A stretch of 11,207 nt of DNA from Gammaproteobacteria bacterium (GTDB taxonomy: Bacteria > Pseudomonadota > Gammaproteobacteria > Burkholderiales > Burkholderiaceae_C): assembly GCA_018903185.1 (NCBI GenBank), contig JAHIQV010000026.1, positions 1 through 11,207 of the forward strand, in the 5' to 3' direction. Positions 1 to 6,094 of this stretch are shown here, piece after piece. A program made the position numbers and the translations under genes. The notes beneath the pieces are model-generated. The model searched no databases. It was not told the DNA's origin and worked only from the letters and a program-made list of their open reading frames with translations. Every line of letters starts with the position of its first letter. Position 1 is the stretch's first letter.

Positions 1-405
1 CTTGCGCCAGGCGCCGTCCAGCCACAGCTCGGTGTAGCCATGCCAGACGAACACATCGGTCTGCATGGTCTCGCGCAGCTTCTGGGTGGAGAGGTGGTTG
101 CGCACGTCGGCAAAGCCCAGCCGCGCCGGGATGCCGGCCGCCCGCGCCACGGCCGTCAGCACCACCGCCTTGGGCACGCACCAGCCCAACCCCTGCGCCA
201 GCGCCGTGCTGGCTTTCATGCCGTGTTCGGACAGGTCGATGCGGTAAGGGTCATAGCGCAGGCCGTCGCGCACCGCGTTGTACAGCGCCACGGCGCGGTC
301 CCGTTCGGTGGCGCCTTGCGCATGGGTGCGCGCGAAGGCCATCACCGCGGGGTGTGCACTGTCGATGCAGGGCGTGGGGGCCAGGTGGGGGTTGAGTGCT
401 TGCAT
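1..405 (-). CDS. Transglutaminase-like (cysteine protease fold) protein, C-terminus beyond window
   Basis: The N-terminal 135 residues are visible and the gene continues past base 1. They carry a transglutaminase-like core: GLGWCVPKAV supplies the candidate nucleophile Cys76, and FVWHGYTELWLDG supplies the candidate catalytic His122. The Asp of the usual Cys-His-Asp triad would lie beyond the edge. The intervening ARAAGIPARLGFADVRNHL is the conserved helix and strand after the Cys in this superfamily. No signal peptide is visible, so a cytoplasmic location is likely. Bacterial members are mostly uncharacterised; peptidase or amidase activity is possible and no substrate can be named. The ATG at 405 is chosen because the next upstream in-frame ATG runs into a stop within five codons. 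No good Shine-Dalgarno precedes it. The gene is divergent from the M20 peptidase gene across 333 bases. Confidence 0.85.
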   Translation of the reverse strand, partial: MQALNPHLAPTPCIDSAHPAVMAFARTHAQGATERDRAVALYNAVRDGLRYDPYRIDLSEHGMKASTALAQGLGWCVPKAVVLTAVARAAGIPARLGFADVRNHLSTQKLRETMQTDVFVWHGYTELWLDGAWRK

Positions 406-556
406 GCTGCGAAATTACCAGAGTGCCATACGGCCGGACGACACCTGCGGGACGCCCGACCGGCACCCGATCTGTGAGGGCAAGGCAGCAAGTGCCTGTT
501 TTCTTCATTTCATGTATTCGGGTTCGCGCCGTCATTCATCCGGACAAGCCTCCATC

Positions 557-573
557 CGTTCAGGTGCTGAACG
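557..573. promoter_or_regulatory. Perfect 7-3-7 inverted repeat, candidate operator
   Basis: CGTTCAG, spacer GTG and CTGAACG form a perfect dyad of 17 bp in the divergent intergenic region, 152 bases from the transglutaminase-like start and 166 bases from the M20 peptidase start. The size suits a dimeric helix-turn-helix repressor or activator. As RNA it would be a 7-bp stem with a 3-base loop, but no T-run follows on either strand, so a terminator is unlikely. No regulator gene is adjacent within the window. Function is inferred. Confidence 0.4.
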
Positions 574-686
574 TGATGGGCAACACCGCCGCGCGCACCG
601 CTTCGCATATTTGTGTGGGCACGGTGTAACGCCGCCGTGTGGCCGCCACGCAAGCCGTGGCCGGTCCAAGGCGGCGCGGCCCTGCC

Positions 687-692
687 TATACT
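687..692 (+). promoter_or_regulatory. -10-like hexamer upstream of M20 peptidase gene
   Basis: TATACT matches the sigma-70 -10 consensus at five of six positions in an otherwise very GC-rich stretch. It would place the transcript start near 699 and give a leader of about 40 bases. No good -35 box lies at 16-18 bp spacing, so either an activator is needed or the match is chance. Confidence 0.3.
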
Positions 693-738
693 GGCGTTTT
701 GTCCGCGCGGCCCGCGCCGCCAGCCGAAAGACCACGCC

Positions 739-2241
739 ATGAATGCCCGACTGCCCCAACCGCTGCCCCCGCTGGATGCTTCGGCCTTGCAGGCCCATGT
801 CGACACCGCCTGGGCGCAGCGCATCGTGCCCGAGCTGGTGCGCTACATCGAGGTGCCCGCCAAGTCGCCCATGTTCGACCCCGACTGGGCGGCGAACGGC
901 CTGCTGGAGCGCGTGTTGCAGAGCGCGGCCGACTGGGTGCGCGCGCAGTCCGTCGATGGCCTCACACTGGAGATCGTGCGGCTCAACGATGCCAACGGCG
1001 TGCCGCGCACGCCGGTGCTGTTCTTCGAAGTGCCGGCCAGCGCCGGGAAAGACGGCACGCCAGTGCCCGCATCCGGCCAGACCGTGCTGATGTACGGCCA
1101 CCTCGACAAACAGCCCGAGTTCACCGGCTGGCGCAGCGACCTCGGCCCCTGGACGCCGAAGATCGATGACGGCCGCCTCTACGGCCGAGGCGGCGCCGAC
1201 GACGGTTACGCGGTCTATGCCAGCATCGCCGCGGTGCAGGCGCTCAAGGCCCAGGGCGTGGCGCATCCGCGCATCGTCGGCCTGATCGAGACCTGCGAAG
1301 AAAGCGGCTCGGCCGACCTGCTGCCGTATGTGGACGCGCTGCGCACCCGGCTGGGTGACGTGGGCCTGGTGATCTGTCTGGACAGCGGCGCCGGCAACTA
1401 CGACCAGCTCTGGCTCACCACCAGCCTGCGCGGCATGGCCAGCGGCGTGCTCAAGGTGGAGATCCTCACCGAAGGCATCCATTCCGGCGATGCCTCGGGC
1501 CTGGTGCCGTCGAGCTTTCGCATCATGCGGCAGGTGCTGGACCGGCTGGAAGACAGCGCCACCGGTCGGCTGCTGCCCGCCAGCTTTCATTGCGAAGTGC
1601 CGGCCGAGCGGCTGGCGCAGGCGCAGGCCACCGCCGCCATCCTGGGCGACGAGCTGTTCAAGCGCTTTCCCTGGGCGCACCACGACTGTGGCGGCTCCAG
1701 CGTGTTCGCCCTGCCCACCACCACCGACCCAGTGGAGGCCCTGCTCAACCGCACCTGGCGGCCCACGCTCAGCGTGACCGGCGCCGACGGTTTTCCCACG
1801 CTGCAGAACGCCGGCAACGTGCTGCGCCCCTACACCGCCTTCAAGCTCAGCCTGCGCCTGCCGCCGCTGGTGGACGCGCCCGCCGCCGTGCAGCAGCTCA
1901 AGGCCCTGCTGGAAGACAACGCACCCTACCAGGCCCGCGTCACTTTCGAGGGCGAAGGCGCGGCCACCGGCTGGAACGCGCCCAGCACAGCGTCGTGGTT
2001 CGAAGACGCGCTGCAGGGCGCCTCGCAGGCCCACTTCGGCGCCGCCTGCGGCACCATCGGACAAGGGGGCACCATCCCGCTGATGAACATGCTCAGCCAG
2101 GGTTTCCCGCGGGCGCAGATGATGGTCTGCGGCGTGCTCGGCCCCAAGAGCAATGCCCACGGCCCCAACGAATTCCTGCACCTCGACTACGCGCGCCGCC
2201 TCACCGCCTCAGTGGCGCAGGTCATGGCGCGCATGCCCTGA
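739..2241 (+). CDS. M20 family metallopeptidase (dipeptidase-like zinc hydrolase)
   Basis: This 500-residue cytoplasmic protein has the complete M20/ArgE/DapE di-zinc signature. MYGHLDKQPE gives metal ligand His121 and Asp123. YGRGGADDGY gives the bridging Asp154. ETCEESGS gives the general base Glu187 and ligand Glu188. CLDSG gives Asp215. NAHGPNEF near the C-terminus gives His474. The lid/dimerisation domain lies roughly between residues 225 and 385 and begins near GIHSGDASG, which carries the conserved His248. Length and the HLDKQPE and RGGADDGY forms resemble carnosinase-like dipeptidases rather than DapE or ArgE, so hydrolysis of a small peptide or N-acyl bond is expected; the substrate cannot be read from sequence. 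ATG 739 is chosen because the open frame upstream of it lacks family resemblance and the domain begins soon after. Only a weak GAAAG precedes it. The alpha/beta-hydrolase gene starts 29 bases downstream and is probably co-transcribed. Confidence 0.93.
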   Translation: MNARLPQPLPPLDASALQAHVDTAWAQRIVPELVRYIEVPAKSPMFDPDWAANGLLERVLQSAADWVRAQSVDGLTLEIVRLNDANGVPRTPVLFFEVPASAGKDGTPVPASGQTVLMYGHLDKQPEFTGWRSDLGPWTPKIDDGRLYGRGGADDGYAVYASIAAVQALKAQGVAHPRIVGLIETCEESGSADLLPYVDALRTRLGDVGLVICLDSGAGNYDQLWLTTSLRGMASGVLKVEILTEGIHSGDASGLVPSSFRIMRQVLDRLEDSATGRLLPASFHCEVPAERLAQAQATAAILGDELFKRFPWAHHDCGGSSVFALPTTTDPVEALLNRTWRPTLSVTGADGFPTLQNAGNVLRPYTAFKLSLRLPPLVDAPAAVQQLKALLEDNAPYQARVTFEGEGAATGWNAPSTASWFEDALQGASQAHFGAACGTIGQGGTIPLMNMLSQGFPRAQMMVCGVLGPKSNAHGPNEFLHLDYARRLTASVAQVMARMP

Positions 2242-2270
2242 GTCTGTCCAGTCCCCGAGTTGCCGGCGAC

Positions 2271-3125
2271 ATGTCCGACACCACCCAAGCCCCCTTCACC
2301 CTGCGCGACGGCCTGAACCTGGCGCTGTACGACTGGCCATTGCCTTTGCGCATGCGGCCACGCGGGGTGGTGCTCATCGTGCACGGGTTGGGAGAACACG
2401 CCTGGCGCTATGACCCGCTGGCCCAGCGCCTGAACGAATGGGGCTTCTGCGTGCGCGCCTACGACCAGCGCGGCCATGGCGAGTCGGGCGGCGATCGCGG
2501 GGTGCTGCCGGACGACGATGCCCTGCTCGACGATCTGCTGGAAGTGGTTGAAGACACGCGCAGACACCTGGCACAGCCTTGGGCTTGTCCGCTGATCCTG
2601 CTGGGGCACAGCATGGGCGGTCTGGTGGCCTCGACCTTCGTGTTGCGCCAGCGGGCGCCGGTGGACGCGCTGGTGCTGTCTTCTCCAGCGCTGGACGCAG
2701 GGATCGGGCCGCTGCAAAAAGGGCTCATCCGTGTGCTGTACCGCTGGGCACCCAACCTGGCCCTGTCCAACGGGCTGGATGCGCGCTGGATATCGCACGA
2801 CCCCGAGATTGTGCAGGCCTACCAGCGGGACCGTCTGGTGCACGACCGGATATCTGCACGGCTGGCGAACTTTATCGACAGCGGTGGACCGCATGTGGTG
2901 GCGGGAGCGCCCCACTGGACCGTGCCCACCTTGCTGATGTACGCCGGCGCCGACCACCTGGTGCGCGCGGAGGGGAGCCGTGCCTTTGCCGCCGGGGCCC
3001 CACGGGAGCGTGTGACCAGCCATTGCCTGGAGGGCCAGTTCCACGAGATTTTCAACGAGCAGGATCCATCAGCGGCCTACGCCCTGCTCAAGGGCTGGCT
3101 CGACCAGCTGGTGTCGGTGGTCTGA
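2271..3125 (+). CDS. Alpha/beta hydrolase, monoacylglycerol-lipase-like (serine hydrolase)
   Basis: This 284-residue protein is a complete alpha/beta hydrolase of the serine aminopeptidase S33 (Hydrolase_4) type that includes bacterial and eukaryotic monoglyceride lipases. VHGLGEHAWRY near residues 38-47 is the oxyanion-hole loop. YDQRGHGESGG follows at 64-74. GHSMGG at 112-117 contains nucleophile Ser114. YAGADHLV supplies Asp228, and EGQFHEIFNE supplies His258, which completes the triad. The helical cap region is about 140-205. No signal peptide is seen, so it is probably cytoplasmic. Esterase or lysophospholipase/monoacylglycerol lipase activity is the best guess. The ATG at 2271 has no strong Shine-Dalgarno. 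The gene follows the M20 gene by 29 bases on the same strand, suggesting an operon. A GC-rich hairpin just past its stop probably ends the transcript. Confidence 0.9.
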   Translation: MSDTTQAPFTLRDGLNLALYDWPLPLRMRPRGVVLIVHGLGEHAWRYDPLAQRLNEWGFCVRAYDQRGHGESGGDRGVLPDDDALLDDLLEVVEDTRRHLAQPWACPLILLGHSMGGLVASTFVLRQRAPVDALVLSSPALDAGIGPLQKGLIRVLYRWAPNLALSNGLDARWISHDPEIVQAYQRDRLVHDRISARLANFIDSGGPHVVAGAPHWTVPTLLMYAGADHLVRAEGSRAFAAGAPRERVTSHCLEGQFHEIFNEQDPSAAYALLKGWLDQLVSVV

Positions 3126-3134
3126 AGGGCAAAC

Positions 3135-3154
3135 CCCCGCAGCGCTTCGCGGGG
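3135..3154. terminator. Hairpin at convergent junction, probable bidirectional terminator
   Basis: CCCCGC (3135-3140) pairs perfectly with GCGGGG (3149-3154) across an 8-base loop. It fills most of the 30-base gap between two convergent genes. On the minus strand the stem runs into GTTT; on the plus strand no clear T-run follows. Position and stability support termination of yidB and perhaps of the hydrolase operon. The short T-tract makes efficiency uncertain. Confidence 0.55.
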
Positions 3155-3155
3155 C

Positions 3156-3629
3156 TCAGCGTTTCATCAGGCCGCCGAGCATGCCCATCAGATCGCCCGC
3201 ATCCAGCTTGCCGTCGCCACCGCCGAGCAGTGCGCCCAGGCCACCCAGGCCGTTGTCCTCCGGCAACTGGCCTCGGGGCGTGAGCTGGTCGATCAGGCCG
3301 GGCAGCAGGTCGGCCAGGGTGCCGGCAGCCTGTTGCTGGTTGCCGCCGAGCTGCCTGGCGATCATGCCCATCAGGTCCGGACCCAGCGCGCCGCCCAGTG
3401 CGTCGGGCGAAACCGGCTGGTTGGCGCCCGTGCCCACCCACGATTGCGCAGCGTCACCCAGACCGCCTTGCTGCAGCTTGGCCAGGATGCCTGAAAGGCC
3501 ACCGGCGTTGTTCATCAGCGCAGCGACGATGCCCATGAGCACCTGCGGATCGATGCCCCCCGAGGCCTGTACCTGGTCAGTTTGCTGGCCACCCAGCGCG
3601 GCGCCCATCAGTGAATCCAACAGTCCCAT
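3156..3629 (-). CDS. yidB: YidB family protein (DUF937)
   Basis: This is a 157-residue, Gly/Leu/Gln-rich protein of the YidB/DUF937 family. It begins MGLLDSLMGAALGGQ, has a helical core around residues 27-60 (PQVLMGIVAALMNNAGGLSGILAKLQQGG), and carries QSWVGTGANQPVSPD at about 62-76, the part of the family I recognise most readily. It ends in repeated GGLG/LLGGG and MGMLGGLMKR segments. The biochemical role of the family is not established; E. coli YidB is a similar-sized protein of unknown function. No signal peptide or membrane helix is apparent. ATG at 3629 is chosen over upstream options because GGGAG lies 7 bases before it on the minus strand and the family N-terminus begins there. It sits 46 bases downstream of the MFS gene, with a hairpin between, and converges on the hydrolase gene. 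Confidence 0.88.
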   Translation of the reverse strand: MGLLDSLMGAALGGQQTDQVQASGGIDPQVLMGIVAALMNNAGGLSGILAKLQQGGLGDAAQSWVGTGANQPVSPDALGGALGPDLMGMIARQLGGNQQQAAGTLADLLPGLIDQLTPRGQLPEDNGLGGLGALLGGGDGKLDAGDLMGMLGGLMKR

Positions 3630-3644
3630 GTGACATCTCCCGTC

Positions 3645-3675
3645 AAAACGATGACCGGCGCCGCCCGGTGCCGGT
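3645..3675 (-). terminator. Hairpin plus short T-run directly after the MFS stop codon
   Basis: Reading the minus strand, ACCGGCAC pairs with GCGCCGGT around a 6-base loop (stem arms at 3668-3675 and 3654-3661, with one G-U pair). TTTT follows five bases later (3645-3648). It begins immediately after the MFS stop and ends just before the yidB ribosome binding site. It may be an intrinsic terminator for the transporter transcript, or an attenuating or processing element. The gap before the T-run weakens the terminator call. Confidence 0.45.
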
Positions 3676-4851
3676 TCAGGTTGCATTCTGGACTTGGCGC
3701 CGAAGCCACGCAAGCCACGCCAGAGCCAGTCCCGTGAGGGCCACGGGCACCAGTGAACCCACGTTCAGCCACTGCCAGCCCTGGGTGGTGACGAGGGCGC
3801 CAGAGGCGAAAGACGTGACCGCCATGGTGGCAAAAACAAAAAAGTTGATGGCGGCCTGTGCGCGGTCTTTTTCCTCAGGCCGGTAGGCTTGCAGCGCCAG
3901 GGTGGTGCTGCCGGTGAACAGGAAATTCCAGCCCACGCCGAGCAAAAAAAGCGCAATCAGGAACTGGTGCAGGTCCACGCCCGAGAGCGCGATCGCAATG
4001 CAGGCGATGTTGAGCACCACGCCCACGCCCATGATGGTGAGCGTGCCGAAGCGCTTGATCAGGTGCCCGGTGAAGAAGCCCGGCGCAAACATGCCGATCA
4101 CATGCCATTCGAGCACCAGCGCGGCGTCGTCAAATTCAAAGCCGCACACCTGCATGGCCAACGGCGTGGCCGCCATCAGCAGGTTCATCACACCGTAGCC
4201 CAGCGCCGCCCCGGCGGTGGCCACGATGAAAACCGGCTGACGCATGATGACCGAGAGCGGGCGCCCCGGGTCGGCGTTGGCCTTCTTGGGCGGCAGCGGT
4301 GGAAATTTCAGAAACGACATGATGGCCATCGACAGCAGCGCCACCACCGCCAGCGCCAGGTAGGCACCGGCAAACGGCACCTCGAACAGGCTGCGCGTGC
4401 GGCTGGCCAGATTGGGTCCCAGCACCGCGCCCACCAGACCGCCGGCCAACACCAGCGACACCGCTTTTTCTCGAAAATCGGGCGCGCTCAACTCGGCAGC
4501 GGCAAACCGGTACAACTGGCCGTTGGCGCTGTAGTAGCCGGCGATCACGGTGGCCGTCACGAGCAGCCAGAAGTTTTTGTCGATCGCTGCCCAGAAGCAC
4601 AGCAGCGCCGAAGCCAACGCCACCAGCAGCCCGATCTGGAACGAGCCCTTGCGGCCGAACGCGCTCTGGGTGCGCGCCACCAGCGGCGTGGACAGCGCCC
4701 CGCCCACCACATAGCCCATCACCGGCAAGGTGGCCATCCAGCCCAGTGGCGCGAGCGACAGCCCGACCAGCCCGTTGATGGCGATGAAGACCACATTGTT
4801 GGTCAGGAACAGGCCTTGCGCGGCGGCCAGGAGCCAGAGATTCTTGTTCAT
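3676..4851 (-). CDS. Major facilitator superfamily (MFS) transporter
   Basis: This 391-residue inner-membrane protein is almost wholly hydrophobic and fits about 12 transmembrane helices. It opens with MNKNLWLLAAAQGLFLTNN leading straight into helix 1. The loop after helix 2 has VARTQSAFGRKGSFQ, a form of MFS motif A (G-x-x-x-D/R-x-x-GRK). A cytoplasmic Pro/Lys-rich linker, KFPPLPPKKANADPGRP, lies near residues 203-219 between the two six-helix halves. The second half contains LEWHVIGMFAPGFFTGHLIKRFG, the equivalent loop of the C-terminal bundle. The substrate is not identifiable; proton-coupled uptake or efflux of a small molecule is the family expectation. ATG 4851 is chosen because it places a short tail before helix 1; the open frame further upstream has no family resemblance and would overlap the divergent gene. 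No Shine-Dalgarno is visible. The gene is divergent from the DUF4870-like gene and upstream of yidB. Confidence 0.9.
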   Translation of the reverse strand: MNKNLWLLAAAQGLFLTNNVVFIAINGLVGLSLAPLGWMATLPVMGYVVGGALSTPLVARTQSAFGRKGSFQIGLLVALASALLCFWAAIDKNFWLLVTATVIAGYYSANGQLYRFAAAELSAPDFREKAVSLVLAGGLVGAVLGPNLASRTRSLFEVPFAGAYLALAVVALLSMAIMSFLKFPPLPPKKANADPGRPLSVIMRQPVFIVATAGAALGYGVMNLLMAATPLAMQVCGFEFDDAALVLEWHVIGMFAPGFFTGHLIKRFGTLTIMGVGVVLNIACIAIALSGVDLHQFLIALFLLGVGWNFLFTGSTTLALQAYRPEEKDRAQAAINFFVFATMAVTSFASGALVTTQGWQWLNVGSLVPVALTGLALAWLAWLRRQVQNAT

Positions 4852-4860
4852 AAGTGGTTG

Positions 4861-4866
4861 TTTATA
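4861..4866 (-). promoter_or_regulatory. -10-like TATAAA just ahead of the MFS start
   Basis: On the minus strand TATAAA matches the -10 consensus at five of six positions and is preceded by TTG. It ends nine bases before the MFS ATG, so transcription would begin about 1-3 bases before the start codon. No good -35 is seen at 17 bp. Confidence 0.35.
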
Positions 4867-4904
4867 CAAGGCGTTGGGCACTTCTGGGGTCGCGGACCCG
4901 ACGG

Positions 4905-4910
4905 TATAGT
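4905..4910 (+). promoter_or_regulatory. -10-like TATAGT upstream of DUF4870-like gene, with an adjacent small dyad
   Basis: TATAGT on the plus strand matches the -10 consensus at five of six positions and would give a leader of about 55 bases before the ATG at 4973. The -35 region is poor (TTCTGG at 17 bp). A small perfect inverted repeat, GGGTC-GCG-GACCC (4887-4899), lies in the spacer between the two hexamers and could bind a regulator. Confidence 0.33.
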
Positions 4911-4919
4911 GGGCCAAGT

Positions 4920-4968
4920 CGGCCAGCCGGCCGTTTGCACCATCTGTAAAGACGCAGATTCCAGGAGG
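4920..4968 (+). promoter_or_regulatory. Leader of DUF4870-like gene: two small hairpins and a consensus Shine-Dalgarno
   Basis: CGGCC/GGCCG (4920-4924 with 4929-4933) and ATCTG/CAGAT (4942-4946 with 4955-4959) are two perfect 5-bp stems in the predicted leader. They are followed by AGGAGG (4963-4968), a full Shine-Dalgarno ending four bases before the ATG. This is the strongest ribosome binding site in the window and fixes the start of the gene. Whether the stems matter is unknown. Confidence 0.45.
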
Positions 4969-4972
4969 ACTC

Positions 4973-5323
4973 ATGAACGCAAGCGCTGAACCGAAGGCCG
5001 ACGACGCCAACAAGACCCTCACGACGGTGATCTACGCGCTGTACGCCTCGTCGCTGCTGCTCGGCATCACCTGCCTGGTGGCCATCGTCATGAACTATGT
5101 GAAGAAGGACGACGTGGCCGGCACCTACCTGGAAAGCCATTTCCGCTGGCAGATCCGCACCTTCTGGTTCGCGCTGCTCTGGAGCGTGATCGGTGTGCTC
5201 ACCCTGTTTCTGGTGGTGGGAGCCTTCGTCCTGCTGGGCAACCTGGTCTGGTTCATCTACCGCATTGTCAAGGGCTGGCTCTACCTCAACGATGGCAAGC
5301 CGATGTACGCCACGACCGCCTGA
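4973..5323 (+). CDS. Small three-helix membrane protein, DUF4870-like
   Basis: This 116-residue protein has a short polar N-terminus (MNASAEPKADDANKT) and three predicted membrane segments: about 17-43 (TVIYALYASSLLLGITCLVAIVMNYV), 62-81 (FWFALLWSVIGVLTLFLVV) and 82-100 (GAFVLLGNLVWFIYRIVKG). Between the first two is YLESHFRWQIRTFW, the amphipathic stretch I associate with DUF4870/Tic20-like proteins. It ends GWLYLNDGKPMYA. No enzymatic residues stand out, and the function of the family is unknown. AGGAGG four bases before the ATG predicts strong translation. It is divergent from the MFS gene across 121 bases and converges on rsmE with a 17-base gap. A 7-bp stem with one G-U pair (5314-5320 with 5324-5330) surrounds its stop codon but has no T-run. 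Confidence 0.85.
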   Translation: MNASAEPKADDANKTLTTVIYALYASSLLLGITCLVAIVMNYVKKDDVAGTYLESHFRWQIRTFWFALLWSVIGVLTLFLVVGAFVLLGNLVWFIYRIVKGWLYLNDGKPMYATTA

Positions 5324-5340
5324 GGTGGTCCGGCACGGCT

Positions 5341-6087
5341 TCAGGGCTGCGAGGCGATGACCAGCGCCGCCAGCGCGGCGGTTTCTGCGCGCAGCACGCG
5401 TGGGCCCAGGGTCACCGGGATGAAGCCCGCCGTTCGGGCCTGGGCATCCTCGGACGGGCTGAGCCCCCCCTCCGGGCCACTCAGGAACAGCAGCGGTGCC
5501 TGGGCCGGCATGTCGCGCAGCACGTCGGCCAGGGGGCGGGTGTCGGGCGCGAGCGAGAGCAGACAGCGCAGGGGGCGGGGGGCCTCTGGATCGGCCTCTT
5601 GCGCGGCGCCTGATTTCAGCCAGGCCAGCAGTTCCTGAACCGGCGACACGGCCGGCACGCGGTTGCCGCCACATTGTTCGCAGGCCGCGATGGCCACCGA
5701 CTGCCAATGCGCCTGTTTCTTGGTGGCGCGCTCGCCGCTCAGGCGCAGCACGCTGTGTGCGGTGTGCAGGGGCTGGATGCCGGCCACGCCGAGTTCGGCG
5801 GCTTTTTCCACCAGCCAGTCCATGCGGTCGTTGGCGGGCATGCCCAGCGCCAGGTGCACACGGCGGCTGGCTTCGCGCTCCAGGGCCTCGTGGCTGTCCA
5901 CGCGCACCGCCACGTCGCTGCGGCCCATGCGCAGGATGGTGGCGCTGTATTCGCCGCCTTCGCCGTTGAACAGCGTGATGACGCCGCCCGGTTGCAGGCG
6001 CAGCACCTGCACGTGGCGCGCAGCGGCAGCGGGCAGTTCCAGCTCGGCGCCGAGGGTCATCGGGACGGGGCAGTGAAAGCGCGGCAT
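5341..6087 (-). CDS. rsmE: 16S rRNA (uracil1498-N3)-methyltransferase RsmE
   Basis: This 248-residue protein matches RsmE (PF04452, SPOUT superfamily), which uses S-adenosylmethionine to methylate N3 of U1498 in helix 44 of 16S rRNA. Residues 1-75 form the PUA-like RNA-binding domain, starting MPRFHCPVPM. Residues 80-248 are the knotted catalytic domain. LGMPANDRMDWLVEKAAELGV (81-101) is the conserved segment after strand 1, and ACEQCGGNRVP (135-145) corresponds to the family's EQSGR region. LFLSGPEGGLSPSE (200-213) and LGPRVLRAETA (227-237) form the knot and the SAM-binding loops. Length is typical. The start at 6087 lies 7 bases after the amgK stop, so the two genes are probably co-transcribed, with rsmE downstream. 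No good Shine-Dalgarno is visible, which suggests translational coupling. The role is ribosome maturation in the cytoplasm, unrelated to its neighbour. Confidence 0.95.
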   Translation of the reverse strand: MPRFHCPVPMTLGAELELPAAAARHVQVLRLQPGGVITLFNGEGGEYSATILRMGRSDVAVRVDSHEALEREASRRVHLALGMPANDRMDWLVEKAAELGVAGIQPLHTAHSVLRLSGERATKKQAHWQSVAIAACEQCGGNRVPAVSPVQELLAWLKSGAAQEADPEAPRPLRCLLSLAPDTRPLADVLRDMPAQAPLLFLSGPEGGLSPSEDAQARTAGFIPVTLGPRVLRAETAALAALVIASQP

Positions 6088-6094
6088 GTGGGGA

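Larger units (their letters stand above)
406..738. other. Divergent intergenic region, transglutaminase-like gene / M20 peptidase gene
   Basis: This 333-base stretch separates two divergent starts and contains no protein I can recognise. It is less GC-rich around 495-545 than its surroundings. It holds a perfect 17-bp dyad (557-573) and a TATACT -10-like hexamer (687-692) about 45 bases before the M20 start. The open frames crossing it have no family resemblance and look like extensions of antisense frames. It most likely carries the promoters of both genes. Confidence 0.6.

Noticed and set aside
613..738. Upstream extension of the M20 peptidase to an in-frame GTG/ATG-type start at 613
   Set aside because: The added 42 residues look like translated non-coding DNA and would include the likely promoter; ATG 739 fits the domain start.
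532..2181. A 549-codon minus-strand open frame opposite the M20 peptidase gene
   Set aside because: Its His/Gly/Ala/Val-rich translation has no family features, while the plus strand has all M20 metal ligands. It is a codon-bias shadow.
2187..3044. A 285-codon minus-strand open frame opposite the alpha/beta hydrolase gene
   Set aside because: No recognisable motif; the plus strand encodes a complete Ser-Asp-His triad.
3889..4989. A 366-codon plus-strand open frame opposite the MFS gene
   Set aside because: Its composition is very rich in His, Gln and Arg, typical of antisense to a hydrophobic protein, and it overlaps the real DUF4870-like start.
4852..5022. Upstream extension of the MFS gene to 5022
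   Set aside because: It would overlap the divergent gene and its consensus ribosome binding site, and the extra residues have no transporter character.
5314..5330. Stem around the DUF4870-like stop codon as a terminator
   Set aside because: It has a 3-base loop, one G-U pair and no T-run on either strand; too weak to call.
5520..5582. G-rich clusters inside rsmE as a second G-quadruplex
   Set aside because: Runs such as GGGGGCGGG are present, but four runs with loops of 7 bases or fewer are not; the pattern is explained by coding GC bias.
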